From Puccinellia tenuiflora (taxonomy: Eukaryota > Streptophyta > Magnoliopsida > Poales > Poaceae), in the NCBI GenBank assembly GCA_012064385.1, contig QRDG01001969.1, positions 74,133-138,132 on the forward strand: a stretch of DNA of 64,000 nt, given 5' to 3'. Positions 20,684 through 33,743 of this stretch are shown here, piece after piece (the first letter of the stretch is position 1; every line of letters starts with the position of its first letter). The notes beneath the pieces were generated by a model. It searched no databases. It was given only the letters and a program-made list of their open reading frames with translations, and was not told the origin of the DNA. The translations under genes were made by a program, and so were the position numbers.

Positions 20684-22537
20684 TCAATAGGTTGTGCTGG
20701 AGGACATTGGAAACTTGGCTATCTTTTGAAGAAGTAAGGGATCTTCATGGTTATATTTCCTCAAGCCAAGTCAATTGGATTATCACATATCTATCTTATA
20801 CCCAATGTTCCTCCTTGCGGTAACTTGTACTTAACTCATTTACATTGAAAGTTACTTGCCCCTTGCATGTGTTAGTTTTGTTCCTAGCATGTGTTTGTAT
20901 ATGATGTGCTTCTTTCTTACTTATCTTGAGAAATCAAGTATGTGTATGTTAGTTGTGTATCATGTATGTGTAAACTTTGTGTTGAGCCTTTTATTGGATC
21001 TTGTGTGGATTTTATTTGGCTCTTTTGGGAGATTAATGGACTATACCAATTTTGGGGAGTGACTTGCTTTGTGGACTTCACAATCCCAAAAATGTGTATT
21101 CATGTTGTACACCCCATAGTATTGATATAGTAAGATTATCTAGTCTCTATGTGGTATGTATTATTCATGAGAAATTCAAATTCCATAATGTCCACTAATT
21201 TCTCTAGTTGGTTTTTAGTTGCCTTTTGTTAGAAAGAAATGGATCATCACATTATGGGGGAGTAGTAAGCTATGTGCCTATTACAATTCTAGAAAACGTG
21301 AACATTTGAGGTTTTGCCACTTGGATTTGATATTGTAAATTATCCTATTACTATGTCGCATGTTAGCTCGAACAAGTTCCAATTTTATTGAGTGCTTCTA
21401 TTTGGTTTTCTTTTGGATCTTGTTTGTTTGAGTTTTTCTTGGTGTGGTTTTCCTCAAATATGCATTTCCATATACTTTGAGAAACCATTTGCTCCATCTT
21501 ATTCTAACCATGGCTTTGCCGGTTGGTTTGAATAGTTAGAGCTACCAACAAACTCTTTCCACATATGGTGTTTTTAATTCTTATTCCTTGCCATATGATT
21601 TATCTTGTGAGGATATTATTGGATATCTCTATCACCGGGAAAATAATTCCAAATGGTCATTGTCCTTGAACAATCCATACTTATATTTGTGGTAGAATAT
21701 TTTTGATTCTCCTTGCATTGACCTTTGCTATTATTTGCCTCATCTCTTGCCAAGTATTTTCTTCGACTCCCTTTGTCTTCCTTGCCTCTTGTGGATCTTT
21801 ATGTCTTATTGATCTTGTTAGTGCTTTAAATGGCATATGAGGAGTAATGATCCCTTGTGTGTGCGTTTTGTATTCAAATGCAAATCCTAAAGATAATGCA
21901 CGAATCTTGGGGGAGCTTTTCTTTATTATTTAGAACACTATCTTATCAATTGACATTTGATCTTTTCAATTGGCATTTAATTTCTTTCCTTGGTGTTTAT
22001 GGAAGACAAACCTTTTCCTTTTGTGCTTTGTGCCATCATGAAAAGTGTAGAGAGTGTTTGGTTTGTTTGTTGTAACCTTGCTCTCTCTAGGGAGTTGCTT
22101 TCTCATTTCTCGATTTATGTCTTATCTTCTTAAAATGAGAAATCTCTTTGAGCATGTGTCCTTTTATCTTTCTTCTATGCTCATTGATCTTGCTTAGGTA
22201 CCTTAAATTGTATCTATTGAAATTTTATATCCCATCCATAGATATTTGTTTCAATTGGTATCTCTTATGGGAGCTTTGATACCTTGCTTCTTGATTTTAT
22301 TTTACTTGATATCTTTCAAGTAATATTCTTTCTTTTGGTATCTTTGCTTCTAGTTGGTATCTTTGCTTCTAGTTGGTATCTTATTTTCAATTGGTGTCTT
22401 ATCTCTCATGTGTTGTTCGATTCGATTCCTATTGATATCTCTCACTTCATGTGTTGATGTGTTTTGGAATCAATCATTTGTTGATTTGATTTGTCCTCAA
22501 TCATGTGTTGATTTGGATTTTGATATAATTTGGACAA
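20684..22537 (+). other. Non-coding tail of element A
   Basis: T-rich sequence without ORFs of note, alignable by eye with the tail of element B. It contains four copies of TTGGTATC (22255, 22335, 22354, 22373), the first eight bases of the primer-site region. It is cut at GGACAA by the insertion of element E. Confidence 0.75.
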
Positions 22538-24505
22538 TGATTGCTACTGATGAAGAGTTGGGTGGTGCCCCAAGCGAAGGCGGAGATGTAGCAAGCATCA
22601 GTTTTCCCTCGATAACGAACCGAGGTTTATCGAACCAGTAGGACCTTGAAATCAACAACAGTGAATGTTGAAGATCTCTGGCGCTTAATCTTCAACAGAC
22701 GTGGACCTGCACACACTCAACCAAAATACTTTGCCCCCAACGGCGGAAAGGTTGTCAATCTTTCCGGTCTCGCAAAAAACAAAGCGGTTAATTGTATAGT
22801 GAAATAGATGAATTATGAAAATGGACCAGAGGAGTAATGATGGTGAAAAGTGATGAATAAAGGTTGCAATAATTATAAAAAGATGGACCGGGGGCCATGG
22901 GTTCACTAGTGGAATCTCTCAAGTAAATAGAACATTCATATGATGGGTAAACAAATTACAGCTGGGCAATTGACAAGATTATAACACAAACTTAATCTAG
23001 CTATGACAAAGAGAACATGATAATATTTAAGTAGGCATCACGACAATGAACAAAGACTGTTGAGTCCAACTACATCTTTGTCTAAAAAGTCCACCGTGGG
23101 ATCGCTATCCAGCCTGTCACCCATCGGTATTAAGTTGCAAGCAACAGAAATTTGCATTAAGTAAAGCGCATGAAGTAAGCAATATTAAATATCAAAATAG
23201 ACTTTAACACCGCTGTTTTACCCTTCGGAAAAGACTTGCTACCCCCATGGGTAGCTACACACCCTAAGTTTGACCGAAATGTATATGCAACGGAAAAATG
23301 AGATTACTCAAGTAGACAAGGTGGATGTCACTAGTAGAGTTGATAGAATTATTAAAAAGTATTTTGAATTTTTTTCGAATTTTTTTCCATCTGCTGTGAT
23401 TTTTTTAGTAAAGTTTGACCCAAAAGTCAACAAAAAAGTCAACTATGAAAAAAAGCTCAAAATGACTACCAAAAAATATTTTTTTGAAAATTCCAAAACC
23501 AGTTTTGTACACCAAATATCCGTGTTTTACTAGAAAAACAAGCTAAAACGGATACATACAGCTTGCATCTCCGTATAACGCATGGGTGTGTAGCTACCCA
23601 TGCGGGTAGCAAATTGTCTCTCTTTACCCTTAGTAGCAACAGCACACCCTCGCCATTAGACGTTTCTATCACTTGTGCCCAGGAACAAAAGGGGCATGAA
23701 CCCATTATCTAGCATAAATACTCTCTCTTGGAGATACACACAATCACTTGGCCAAAGTAACTACGCACATCGGAGAGCATGCAAGAACATAAATCAACAT
23801 ATAAGAATCATGCACAATCTGATCATAACTTTATAATCCATCGGATCCCAGCAAACACATCACATAGCATTACAATAATCGATCTTGATCATGTTAGGCA
23901 GCTCACAAGATCATAAGACATGAAGCACAAGAGAGAGAGACTACCATCTAGCTACTGCCATGGACCCAAGGTCCAAGGTGGGACTACTCACAAATCACCC
24001 CGGAGGAAGGCATGGCGACGAGCCCTCCGGGATCGATCTCCCCTCCGGCAGGGTGCCGGGGTTTGCTTCAGAATCACCCCCGAATTAGGGTTTGAGGTAA
24101 CGGCGCCTCGGGATGACTTTTCTGGAAAATAATGGCCGCCCCTGTCTTTTTTAGGTTAATTGGGATTTTATAGGCGTCGGAGGGGGCCGAGGCGGTGCCC
24201 AGGGGGCCGCGGCAGGGGGCACCTACGCCCTGTGGGTGGCCCCTCAGGCTCCCCTTTGGTCTTCGGGTGTCTTATTTCGCATAAAAAATCTCCGTAAATT
24301 TTCGTCCAATTCCGAGAATATTTCCAGAAGTGATTTTCTGAAATACAAAAACAGCAAAAACAGGGAACTGGCACTGGGCATCTTTTCAATAGGTTAGTCC
24401 AACAAAATGCATAAAAATGATGTGATATGATAATAAAAATATGTGACAACATCACAAAATTAGCATGGATCACTCAAAAATTATAGATACGTTTGACACG
24501 TATCA
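22538..24505 (-). repeat. 3' LTR of element E (1968 bp)
   Basis: On the minus strand it begins TGATACGTGTC and ends ...GCAATCA, so the termini are TGAT/ATCA. A Gypsy-like polypurine tract precedes it on that strand. The left boundary is fixed by comparison with element B, whose tail runs on from GGACAA where A switches to TGATTGC. GACAA (22533-22537) is the expected duplication; the other copy is outside the window. TGATACG-type LTRs are common in Triticeae Gypsy families, but I do not assign a family name. Confidence 0.75.
23236..23612. repeat. MITE-like inverted-repeat unit inside the LTR of E
   Basis: The left arm TTGCTACCCCCATGGGTAG and, on the opposite strand, the right arm TTGCTACCCGCATGGGTAG both continue into CTACACACCC, so the arms are nearly identical over about 28 bp. 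The interior is AT-rich with repeated GTCAAC/AAAGTC strings. No clear target-site duplication was seen, so superfamily is open. Confidence 0.6.
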
Positions 24506-24519
24506 GCATCCCCAAGCTT
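24506..24519 (-). other. Polypurine tract of element E
   Basis: The minus strand reads AAGCTTGGGGATGC directly before the LTR start TGATACG. This is the expected position for the plus-strand primer of an LTR retrotransposon. Confidence 0.65.
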
Positions 24520-25746
24520 AACTCCTACTCGTCCTCGAGTAGGTAAGTGATAACAAAATAATTTTTGATGAGACATGCAACCAACATAATCTTGATCAAG
24601 ATAGTAATGCAAAGCACATGATGTGAATAAGGTGATCCAAAACAATTGTCTATAGTTGACTTTAAGCAAACAATGATTAACAAACGCTAGCTAACAAATG
24701 CTAAAAACTTTTCATGAATATGTGCGTTGGAGACATGGAACCATACATAAGGTTTAGAAAGAAGAATTGCAAATTATGTCTCCAATGTAAAGTATCAATC
24801 ATTCTTCAAAGCATCTAATTAGTCATTCATGAAAATAGCCAAGCTCAAGTCAAGTGTCCTAATCCATGTACTTCACAAATCAACTGTTTCGAAGTCTACT
24901 CAACTAGTGCAAGTAAGAAGTGGCTTTGGCACCAAGATGTTATGGCAAAGAGAACAATGATGGAGGTTTGGAAGGTCAAAAAGAAAGGCTCAAACAGTGG
25001 AGAAGGTAACCACAAGACAGAAGGAAGTCCCATAGTTGACACTGTATGAGGATTAATGATTGCCATGCAACGGATGCACATAGAGCTATAAGTGTATGAA
25101 AGCTCTCCAATGGAACTAGTGGGGGTGCATCCAACTTGCTTGCTCATGAAGACCGAGAGCTCACTTGAGGAGGCTCATCCTTGGAATATACAAGCCAAGT
25201 TCTATAACGTTAGTTCCCCACTTAGTTATACTACTAAAACAACATGAGGACTCTCTACAATGAAGTGTAGGTGCTACTAGCACAAGTGTGGTAAAAAGGA
25301 TAGTAGTGTTTCTCCCTCTCTCTTTTTCTACTTTTTTGGATTTTGGGTGGCCTCCTTGGCTCTTTTAAATGCTCTCTCATTTGGCCTCCTTTGGGCTCTT
25401 TTATTCTTTTTTTATTTTACACCTCACTGTAGGAGAAACACTCTATATTACAATTGGATCATCACACTTTTTGGTGCTCACAACTCATAAGAATAATACA
25501 TGATGTATAAAAGGAGATATGCATGATCGAGCGTAGTGTGGAAAAAATATAGAACATGTGGCAAGCCACGCAGCACACTAACTCAATGATCAAGCAAACT
25601 ATATGGTAATGAAGAACGACATCAAGTCATGTAATGTAATGATGGATGTTGCATGGCAATGTATCTCGGAACGGCTATGCAAATGCCGTGATAGGTAGGT
25701 ATGGTGGCTGTTTTGAGGGAGATAGTTGGCTTATGTGTAGCAGAAC
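24506..25746 (-). mobile_element. Internal 3' region of element E, segment 1
   Basis: Non-coding, AT-rich sequence between the polypurine tract of E and the insertion point of element C. Ends with AGAAC (25742-25746), the left duplication of C. No ORF with a recognisable domain. The pol genes of E are expected beyond the right edge of the window. Confidence 0.65.
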
Positions 25747-28700
25747 TGTAGCGCCCCGACCCCAGAACTATACAATGAAACGTTGTGTAACCGGTCATGC
25801 TACACAATCGAGGGTTACTGGGTTTACCAATCCCAGGCCAAAACTTATTGGCAGGTGTGCTCGGAATGGATCATCGGCACACAACACCTCGATCATGCCA
25901 TAAGCTCAGACATCGCTTTCACGTATAGTAAAGAGACCGAGACTTGTGGAACAAATTGGCACATTGCAGACTCTACGACACAAAACTCATATAGCAACTC
26001 ATATATGAGAAAGATACAAATATTATACATCAAAAGGTCACATACCATCAATTCATCAAGCGGAAGCGAAGTAGTGTTGTCTAATACAACAAGATCCAAA
26101 TATAGGGCCTAAGAGGCCTACACATAAATAAAACCCAGCCAGCTTGCTCCACGGTCCCAAGCTGCCACCTGGGAACCCCAGACCACTAGTCGACGTCCAC
26201 GAAGAACCCACCTAGCTGCTCGGTGTCGTCCTCCTCTGAAATACAAATATAAAGGCAGCAAAGAGAGACTGAGTTCGACGTACTCGCAAGTTTAGTAGGG
26301 CGATATAGGCCCAATGATTGACGGAGGCTCTAAAGCTGTATAATGTAGCTATTTTGCATAAAGCTAGATTTTCATTTAAAAGATAAAAAAACACAAGGCA
26401 TCGTCTATTCAGAATATTTTTCATAAAAGGGGTAAGAGAGTAACATTCATCTTCGGTTCTCGTCGAACCTACTTGTAGCCATAACCACTCATCTCCACCA
26501 AAGGCACTCCCTCGAATCACCCTCGAGGAAATGAACCCTTATCACAAGTTGATTATGCAAACTTTAGCTGCCATATCAATTAGGTTAAGGTTTTCTATGA
26601 TCTCGTATATCCATTCCCAAGTCGTCCATAACCGCGGACACGGCTTTTCGAAAAGATTAAACCCTGCAGGGGTGTACTATTTTACCCATTGGTACCGTCC
26701 GGCTCACCTAATTGGCCCTCTTCCGGGGAAGGCCGGCGAACGGGCGCGGTTAGACCTTTACAATGCATTAGGCTTACTCAAGGGCCATCAGTGTGCGGAA
26801 GGACAGGTTCAGCGCCTCCAACGCCCTGCCCCGCGGCCACATCCTAAACACCACACTCCTCCTCGTTTCTTTTCCACCCACACAACTCACGTGCAAATGG
26901 AAATAGCAAACTAGAGGACCCTTGACAAGCCCCTCACAAATTATTTGGTCAGTAAGGCGCCCATACACCCACCAATGGCAGCACGCTCGATCTTGAGTCT
27001 AGAGACAAGAACTCGCACCTAGGGGCAAGAGTGAGGCAAAACACCATCCCCGATGGCAACTCACCCAAGCCTTCTTAGCATTTTAATTAAGCACCCCACA
27101 TATCCACCATGTCCGAAACATTCCATCAACATCAACAATTATGGAATTAAACAACGGACACTACTAGCATTTGACTAAGCATGGCTAAGCATATCTAAGC
27201 ATATAAATACAACAATTATATTCGTGTCTCCGGACAACACATCAACACTAAGGTTCATAGGTAGGGATACATGTGATTGGCTCGGGGAAGAACATGCATT
27301 CATAGGATACTCTACGTCTTGATCAAAAATGTCATTTGAATCGCATGCAATAGTATGGTGGATAAAATAAGTTGATAAAAACATAGGATGCTAGATGCCA
27401 AGAAGGTTAGGTTATCTCTTGCATTGCTGCCGGGGCGTGTAGTACTGCTCGTCGGGGTAGGTAGCGTTAACCTCGACTCCGGAATCTATTGATACCCAAA
27501 AGTAACACAAAGAACAAATAAATCACACGAACACAAGATGCAATGCACAATCACATGATGACATGACAAGTTGATGCATTTATATTAACATTTAGATTAT
27601 TTAACAAATTAAATGGAGTTCCAAATAATTAGTGCAATTATTTGGACGCAACTCCATATTTATCTTAGCGACCACAATACTTATAAATCATTTAATTATT
27701 AGAGAAGTGGCTCAATATGCATGAACATGACATGGGTAGGGTTTGTCATTCCGATCATTTTGGTACTTTATTTGTAATTTTCGGAGTCCCGATGAATAAA
27801 TAGCAAATTAATTAAATAATTGAATTTAATTCATTTAATCAAATTATGAATAACATCAAATAATGTGATCATGAGGTGATAAGTACATGGTTTGATAGCA
27901 TTTGACATGTTGATCACTTTGATATTTTATTTATTAATTTTGGTTAACTATTTCACAGGTTATGAAATTTTCCCATTTAGGTATCATTTATACCATTTTT
28001 AGGGAATATTAAGTAAAGGAGAAATTATTTCCTCAAAAGGGCATGGCAATGGTACCAAATGATAGGTATTACTTTTCTGATCAAATTGATATTTTATTTG
28101 TCCAAAATGGAGCATTATTTTAAAAGTTATCAAATATTCAAATTAGTTTTATTTTCCAAAAAGGAAAATTTCAACACAGACAGGCCGGCCTTGTGCCGGC
28201 CAGGCAGGGCTGGAGGCCAGGGTGTGACCCGAAGGGTCCGGCCTTTGGCCGGCCCAGGCTGGGCTGCGAGGCCGGGCACCTGCCCGAAGAGGCCGACCTC
28301 GTGCCAGCCCAAGCTAGCCCCAGGCCGGGTGCCCAGGCCGGGCACTGGCCCGAAACGTCCGGCCCCAGGCCGTCCGAGCAGCGCCCAGGCCAGGCTAGCA
28401 GGGCACGGCGGCACCAGCGATGATCGGACGGCGAACGGCGGTGACAGAGGCAAAGGGGAATGCGGGAAAAGGTCAAATGGGAGAGAGGCTCACCCTGAGC
28501 TCGCACGCATGGACGGCGATGGCGCGGAGGGGCGGGGATCGCCGGAATCGAGACCGGCGGGCGACGGCCGCGGCCGGGAAGTCGTGGATGCACGCGTTGA
28601 CTGCGGCAACCTCAGCCCGATTCGGCCGGCGGGGAGGGGGAGAAGGACCAGGCAGAGCTCGATGTCCGCTTCGATTTATCCGGGATGCACTGGAGTGACG

Positions 28701-28954
28701 GCGGTGAGCTCGGCACTAGATGAGGCTATGGCGGGAGCTCGGTGGGAAAAAAAAGATCGAGACGAGGGGGAGCCGAGAGGAGGAATGGATGCGGGGAGGG
28801 GAGCAGGTGCGTCGTGGCGTGCTCGACCTCCAAGGGGGCCACGGGGCGACGCCCACGAGTGGGACACGACGGCATGGCCGGCGGCATGGCGCTAGTGCCG
28901 CCGGCACTGTGGAGGAGAAGGAAAAGAAAATTCCAGGGAACCCCCTGGCCGTAT
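25747..28954 (-). repeat. 3' LTR of element C, distal part
   Basis: The first 3208 bp (plus orientation) of this LTR, up to the element B insertion. It matches 45466-48663 almost base for base. Two notable parts are an AT-rich segment (27500-28160) and a GC-rich island (28186-28940) rich in GGCCGGCC-like strings. ORFs in the island occur in both LTRs and have no recognisable domain. Confidence 0.92.
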
Positions 28955-31339
28955 TGAAAGTGCATGGTTGCCCCATGTGTTGTTTTGGTAATTAATGACA
29001 ATCTCTATGGACCAATGTGTGCTTTGAGTTATATTTGTAGTGTTGGTCCATAAGGAATGCTTGAACTCCATATGTTGGAGTCAAGGCTAAAAGAAGAAGA
29101 TTATATGGTGATCATGGCTAAGTGCAAGTTGATCAATATACAAGATAAGGTGTTGGTCCGTATCGAATGCTTGAACTCCATATGTTGGAGTCGAAGCTAA
29201 AAGAAGAAGAGTATATGTTGATCAAGGCTAAGTGCAAGTTGATCAACATACAAGATAAGGGCAAGTGAAGATATGCGAAAGAGTGTCTCTCCCATATTGG
29301 TGTATGGGGGAGCAATATGCGAGGCTTCACCGAGCGGAGCGTAATCAAGAAAGGTGATCCACTTGAGAGGAGATCAAGATCGTCATCATCTAGCTCAAGT
29401 GGAATGCGCAAGGCAAAGGTATGATCTTGATAGGGTTTCTATTTTACCGGTCTCGCCGTGTAATTGGGAGACCGGGTTTTAGGATAGCTAACCGTACTAT
29501 CAAGAGGGGCTCTCAAGTGAGCTTTAGCGTATCGGTCGTAGAGAGCTCAAACCTTTGCATCATTGGCATCATCTTTATTGGTTCTTATGTGTCTCTTATC
29601 ATGGTGTGGTCTTGGTGCTTGTCGTGCTTGTCATGACAAGGCTAAGATCATCGAAAACGGTTTTCATATGCGTCTTCCATTGCGTTTTCGATATTAGAAA
29701 TATTGTCGGTTTGTCCTTAAGAAATTATCCACACATACATGTGTTGAGAATTTATCTCTTAATTGTTTTCAAATATTTCCAAGGATAGTTACTATCATCC
29801 TCTTTCCAACAAAATTGGTTTCACCTCTTCCGGACTTCATTTGCAAAAGATATGACGGTTCCGGTTTGCAAGAAAGAGGTTTAACCTTTCCTCATTTTCT
29901 ATTATAATATATTATTGGACTATGATGTTTTTCTGCATAATCTTGTAGTGCTTGTTTTGGTGATTCCAACGAGTCCAAGATTATCAAAAACGGAGTCCGG
30001 ATACAAAAGTTATTGCATTTCCGGTATCGGACATTTTCTAGACAGAAAAAGAAAAGAAAAGAAAGAAAGAAAAAAAGTGAAACGACCTACCCAGCATGGC
30101 CGGGGGATGGCCGGGCCCTCTCTGTTGCATGGCCGGCCAGGCCGGCCTCCCTCCTCCGGCTGCCCGAAATTTGGCCTAATGGCCATATTTTGGCTCCCCT
30201 TTTTAAGGGGTCTTCTTCCCCATTTCATCCCTAACCTTTTGCCAACTCTTGAGCTCATTTTCCTCCATTGTTGCCATCCCTTTGAGCTTTGCTATATCTC
30301 AATCCCTCCAATAGTTCTTGCTAGTTTTTGAGGGAAAAGAGAGAGGAGGTCTAGATCCGCGTTTCCACCGATCGATTTCTCCTCTAAGTGAGGGGAACAC
30401 TTTGGATCTAGATCTTTGGAGTTTCTTGGTGTTTCTCCTTGTTCTTCCTCTCAAATCCCTCCCAAGCATTAGTTGCTTTGGTTGGATTCAGGTTGGAAGA
30501 ACTTGACCACTTAGTGTGTTCTTGCCATTGCATTAGTTGCATCGGTTTGAGTTCTCCACGGTGATTCGTGGAAGTGAAGTTGAGAAGCTTGTTCCTCTTG
30601 GGTGCTTTGGTGCCCTAGAGCTCGTTCCTCTAGGGCACATTGGTACCCTAGACGGTTGTTGATTTCTCAGAGTCTTGGTGGCTCACGGGATTTGTTGGGA
30701 GCCTCCAATTAGGTTGTGGAGGGAGGCCCAACCTTGTTTGCTACGGAGCTTTGGTAGCTACAAAGACATTGCCGGGAGCCACCAATTGAGTTGTGGTGTG
30801 TGCCTCGGCCTTGGGCATCGAGTCTTGGTGGCTCGGTGCATTTGGTGAAGACCCTCCAACTTGTGGAGTGAGCTTCACCCTTGTAAAGGTTCTAGTTGTC
30901 AACCTCAACGGCAACATAGTGACAAGTGTCTCGCCACATTGGTGGCAAGACACAACGGAGATACGGTGTGCCATATCAAGGCTACTCGGTGTTTCACATT
31001 GGTGAACACCGCGCCGCTCCAACGGAGACTAGCTTCCATTGGGAAGTGACTTCGGGATAAATCATCGTCTCCAAGTGCCTCGGTATTTCTATACCCGAGC
31101 TTCTTACTTATGCTATTTACTTTGTGTTAGACATTGAGCTTAAAGTCATATACCTTGCTATCACCTAGTTGATTATATTGCTTAGCATAAGTTGTTGGTG
31201 CACATAGGTGAACCTAGCTAGTTTAGGTTTTGGCTTGATAAATTAAACGTTAGTTTTATTCCGCATTTATTCAAGCCTTAATCGTAATAATTTTAAATCG
31301 CCTATTCACCCCCCTCTAGGTGACATCCGTGTCCTTTCA
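28955..31339 (+). repeat. 5' LTR of element B (2385 bp)
   Basis: TGAAAG...CTTTCA termini, directly followed by the primer site. Matches 37558-39973. Contains a 110-bp tandem duplication (29041-29260) and a GGCCGG-rich stretch (30095-30165) that is shorter than in the 3' LTR. Confidence 0.93.
29041..29260 (+). repeat. 110-bp tandem duplication in the 5' LTR of B
   Basis: Two units starting TGTTGGTCC at 29041 and 29151, diverged by several substitutions. The same pair occurs in the 3' LTR (37645 and 37755). The LTR of element A has one copy only. Confidence 0.85.
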
Positions 31340-31341
31340 AT

Positions 31342-31353
31342 TGGTATCAGAGC
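31342..31353 (+). other. Primer-binding site of element B
   Basis: TGGTATCAGAGC, complementary to initiator Met-tRNA, two bases after the LTR end. Confidence 0.92.
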
Positions 31354-31394
31354 AGGTTCTCTCTTTATAGGGCCTCACGGCCTAGAGAGTAAAG

Positions 31395-33743
31395 ATGTCG
31401 TCTAGTGGTTTAGTGCACAATGCTTCTTTTATATTCGATGGCACAAATTATGGTATTTGGAAAATTCACATGCTTGATATCCTCCGGGTCATGGACCCAA
31501 ATATAGAGCAAATTTTAGATATGGGTTATTCTCCTCCAAAGAATCCCAAAAGAATGTCTTTAAAGGATGAGAATAATTCATATCTAGATGCTCAAGCTTC
31601 TAATGTGATTTTTAATGCTTTGAGCAATGTAGTTATTATCTCCATCCTTCCTTTTCGGAATGCTCATGAGCTATGGACAAAGCTTCAAGATAAATATGAT
31701 GCGTCCAAGTCTAGTGGAGATGATTGTTCTCCCTCCACCTCCGGTCGTGACAAATTCTCAACTTCGTCTACTTCACCTACACGTGGTAAACCACAAACAA
31801 ATGTAATGGTGAGTAGTGATAAATTTTGCAATGATGATAGTGAGCTTCTTATAGATGATATTTCATCTCTATCTTATTGCAATGATTTATCTTTGGACTT
31901 AAACACATCTAGCACTATAAATGTTTCAAATGCTTGTGTTGATAGTCCTTGCATATCTTCTAAAAATCACCTATATAAATCTCATGACGATATGCTTGCT
32001 TTATCTTGTTGCCATAATAAAAGTGCTTGTGTTCCCTCTAATTCTTGTATTATTAATAATGTAGAGGAAACCCAATTATCTATGGAACAAGATGAGAACT
32101 TGAGTAGTTCATTAATTAATTGTTCAACTTCATCAACCATCTTTTGCCTCATGGCTAAATCGTCAAATAGTGATGATCATGACAATAATAATGATGATGA
32201 AGAAAATGATGATGATGCCTACTTTAGTAAGAAAGGTCTAATGGTTCTTAATGCTCTTTCAAATAATAAAAATGCTTGTGAGAACCTCCATGAAATCATG
32301 AGCACCCTTGTTGAGTGAGGGATTACTATTGAAAATTTGGAAGCTCGTGAAAATGAAAGTCTTAGCCGCGAACGTGATTATGCGAACACGATTGCGGATC
32401 TTGAGGAAGCTCTTGAAGAAGAGCAAACCACCAAGAAATCTCTTGAGGAGACATTTACTCTAGAGTTATCTAAAGCAAATGAAACCCATGATAGAGCTCT
32501 CAAGGTGGCTAATGATTTTAAAATAAAAAATGATGAGCTTGTTGTTGAAATTGTTAGACTCCTTGAGGCTAATGGGAAATTTGAAAAGGATGTCAAGTCC
32601 TTGGAAGATTCTCTTGCACATCTCACTAAGTCTCATGATCAACTCCAAGCTCAATTACTAAAAGAGCTTCCTACTTGTTCTCCCATTTCTATTAATGTTG
32701 ATGCTTGTGCTACTAACTCTATTTCTTGTGAAGCATCCATTCTAAAGGAGAATGTTGAGCTAAGGGCTCAACTTAAATTGCTAACTAGCAATTATGAGAT
32801 ATTGGAAGAAAGCCATGAGAAGCTCTCGAGCTCTCATGAAGATCTTCTAGTATCTCATGATAAGCTAAAGTTAGCTCATGAGGCTATCGCTACCAAGGTA
32901 ATATCTAGTGAGCCTCATGTGGACAATGGCACAACTTCTACTAAAAATGCTACAATGCCATGTGCTAGTCCGTGTAATTCTTCATCTCACACTAGTGGTA
33001 AATCATATGTTGAATTACACTTCGTGCCTAGTTGCTCTAACAATGAAGCCTCACCTTCCACTAGTACTTGTGTAGCTACTAACCTTGTAGGGAAGACTAA
33101 AGAGCACAAGGCACAAGCCACTTCTTTGAAGAAAGATGTGGAGAAGCTTCATAAAGGGAAGGCCACATTTGACAACATGTTGAGTGTGCAAAAATCCCCC
33201 AATGACAAGAGTGGACTTGGATTCAACTCCAATATCAAGAACAAGTCCAAGAGTAGCAATAAGAAGGGCCAAGAACAAGTCAATCACTCGGCCAAGATTG
33301 TATGCTTCAAGTGCAAAGTTGAAGGGCATCATGTTAGGGATTGCCCAATGAAGAAGAACCCTCTTAGTGAGAAGCAATTAGGGAAGCGGCCTATTGTTCA
33401 ATCTCTTGCTCAACCTCGGGTTGAACAAAGGCCACCTCCTAAGAAGACTCAAGTCATTGCTCCTCAAGTTGAGGAGCCTATTAAGAAGAAAGAAAAGAGT
33501 CGATATTGCTACTTATGCCGTGAGAAGGGTCACTTGGCTTCTTTATGCACTAATGGTACTCTATCCAACCCCATAATTATTGATGATGTTTATTCTCTTA
33601 GGAAGGATAGGGTTGGCAATGTGTTTGCCAAATATGTGGGAACTCAAAGTGGTGTCAAGAAAAGAACCATTTGGGTTGCCAAGCCTATTGTGACTAACCT
33701 CTTAGGACCCAACTTGGTTGGGGACCAACTATCTCAAACTTGA
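31395..33743 (+). CDS. gag of element B, one in-frame stop
   Basis: ATG at 31395 shortly after the primer site. The N-terminal region contains FIFDGTNYGIWKIHML and LWTKLQDKYDASKS, as in Copia-type gag (DUF4219/UBN2). An acidic Asp/Asn-rich stretch (32160-32220) follows, then a long coiled coil (32337-32930). Two CCHC zinc knuckles close the protein: CFKCKVEGHHVRDC at 33303 and CYLCREKGHLASLC at 33507, then a basic tail. The only interruption is a TGA at 32316-32318; both sides are in the same frame, so readthrough or a restart at 32337 is conceivable. About 780 codons in total. No protease or polymerase follows. Confidence 0.85.

Larger units (their letters stand above)
15805..22537 (+). mobile_element. 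Element A: gag-only LTR retrotransposon (TR-GAG type), 5' part
   Basis: Order: 5' LTR (15805-18269), primer site, gag, long non-coding tail. The tail stops abruptly at 22537, where element E is inserted; the same sequence continues uninterrupted in element B near 35590. The remaining tail and 3' LTR of A should lie beyond the right edge of the window. No protease, reverse transcriptase, RNase H or integrase was found. Because it hosts E, it is the oldest layer of the nest. It is related to element B but clearly diverged. Confidence 0.85.

Noticed and set aside
28059..28895. Long plus-strand ORF rich in Gly, Arg and Pro, with a near copy at 47779-48576
   Set aside because: Both lie in the LTRs of element C; the frame is open because the segment is GC-rich, and overlapping frames are open on both strands.
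29133..29411. 92-codon minus-strand ORF (MRIPLELDDDDLDLLSSG), duplicated at 37737-38015
   Set aside because: It is duplicated only because it lies in the two LTRs of element B. No domain, no start context.
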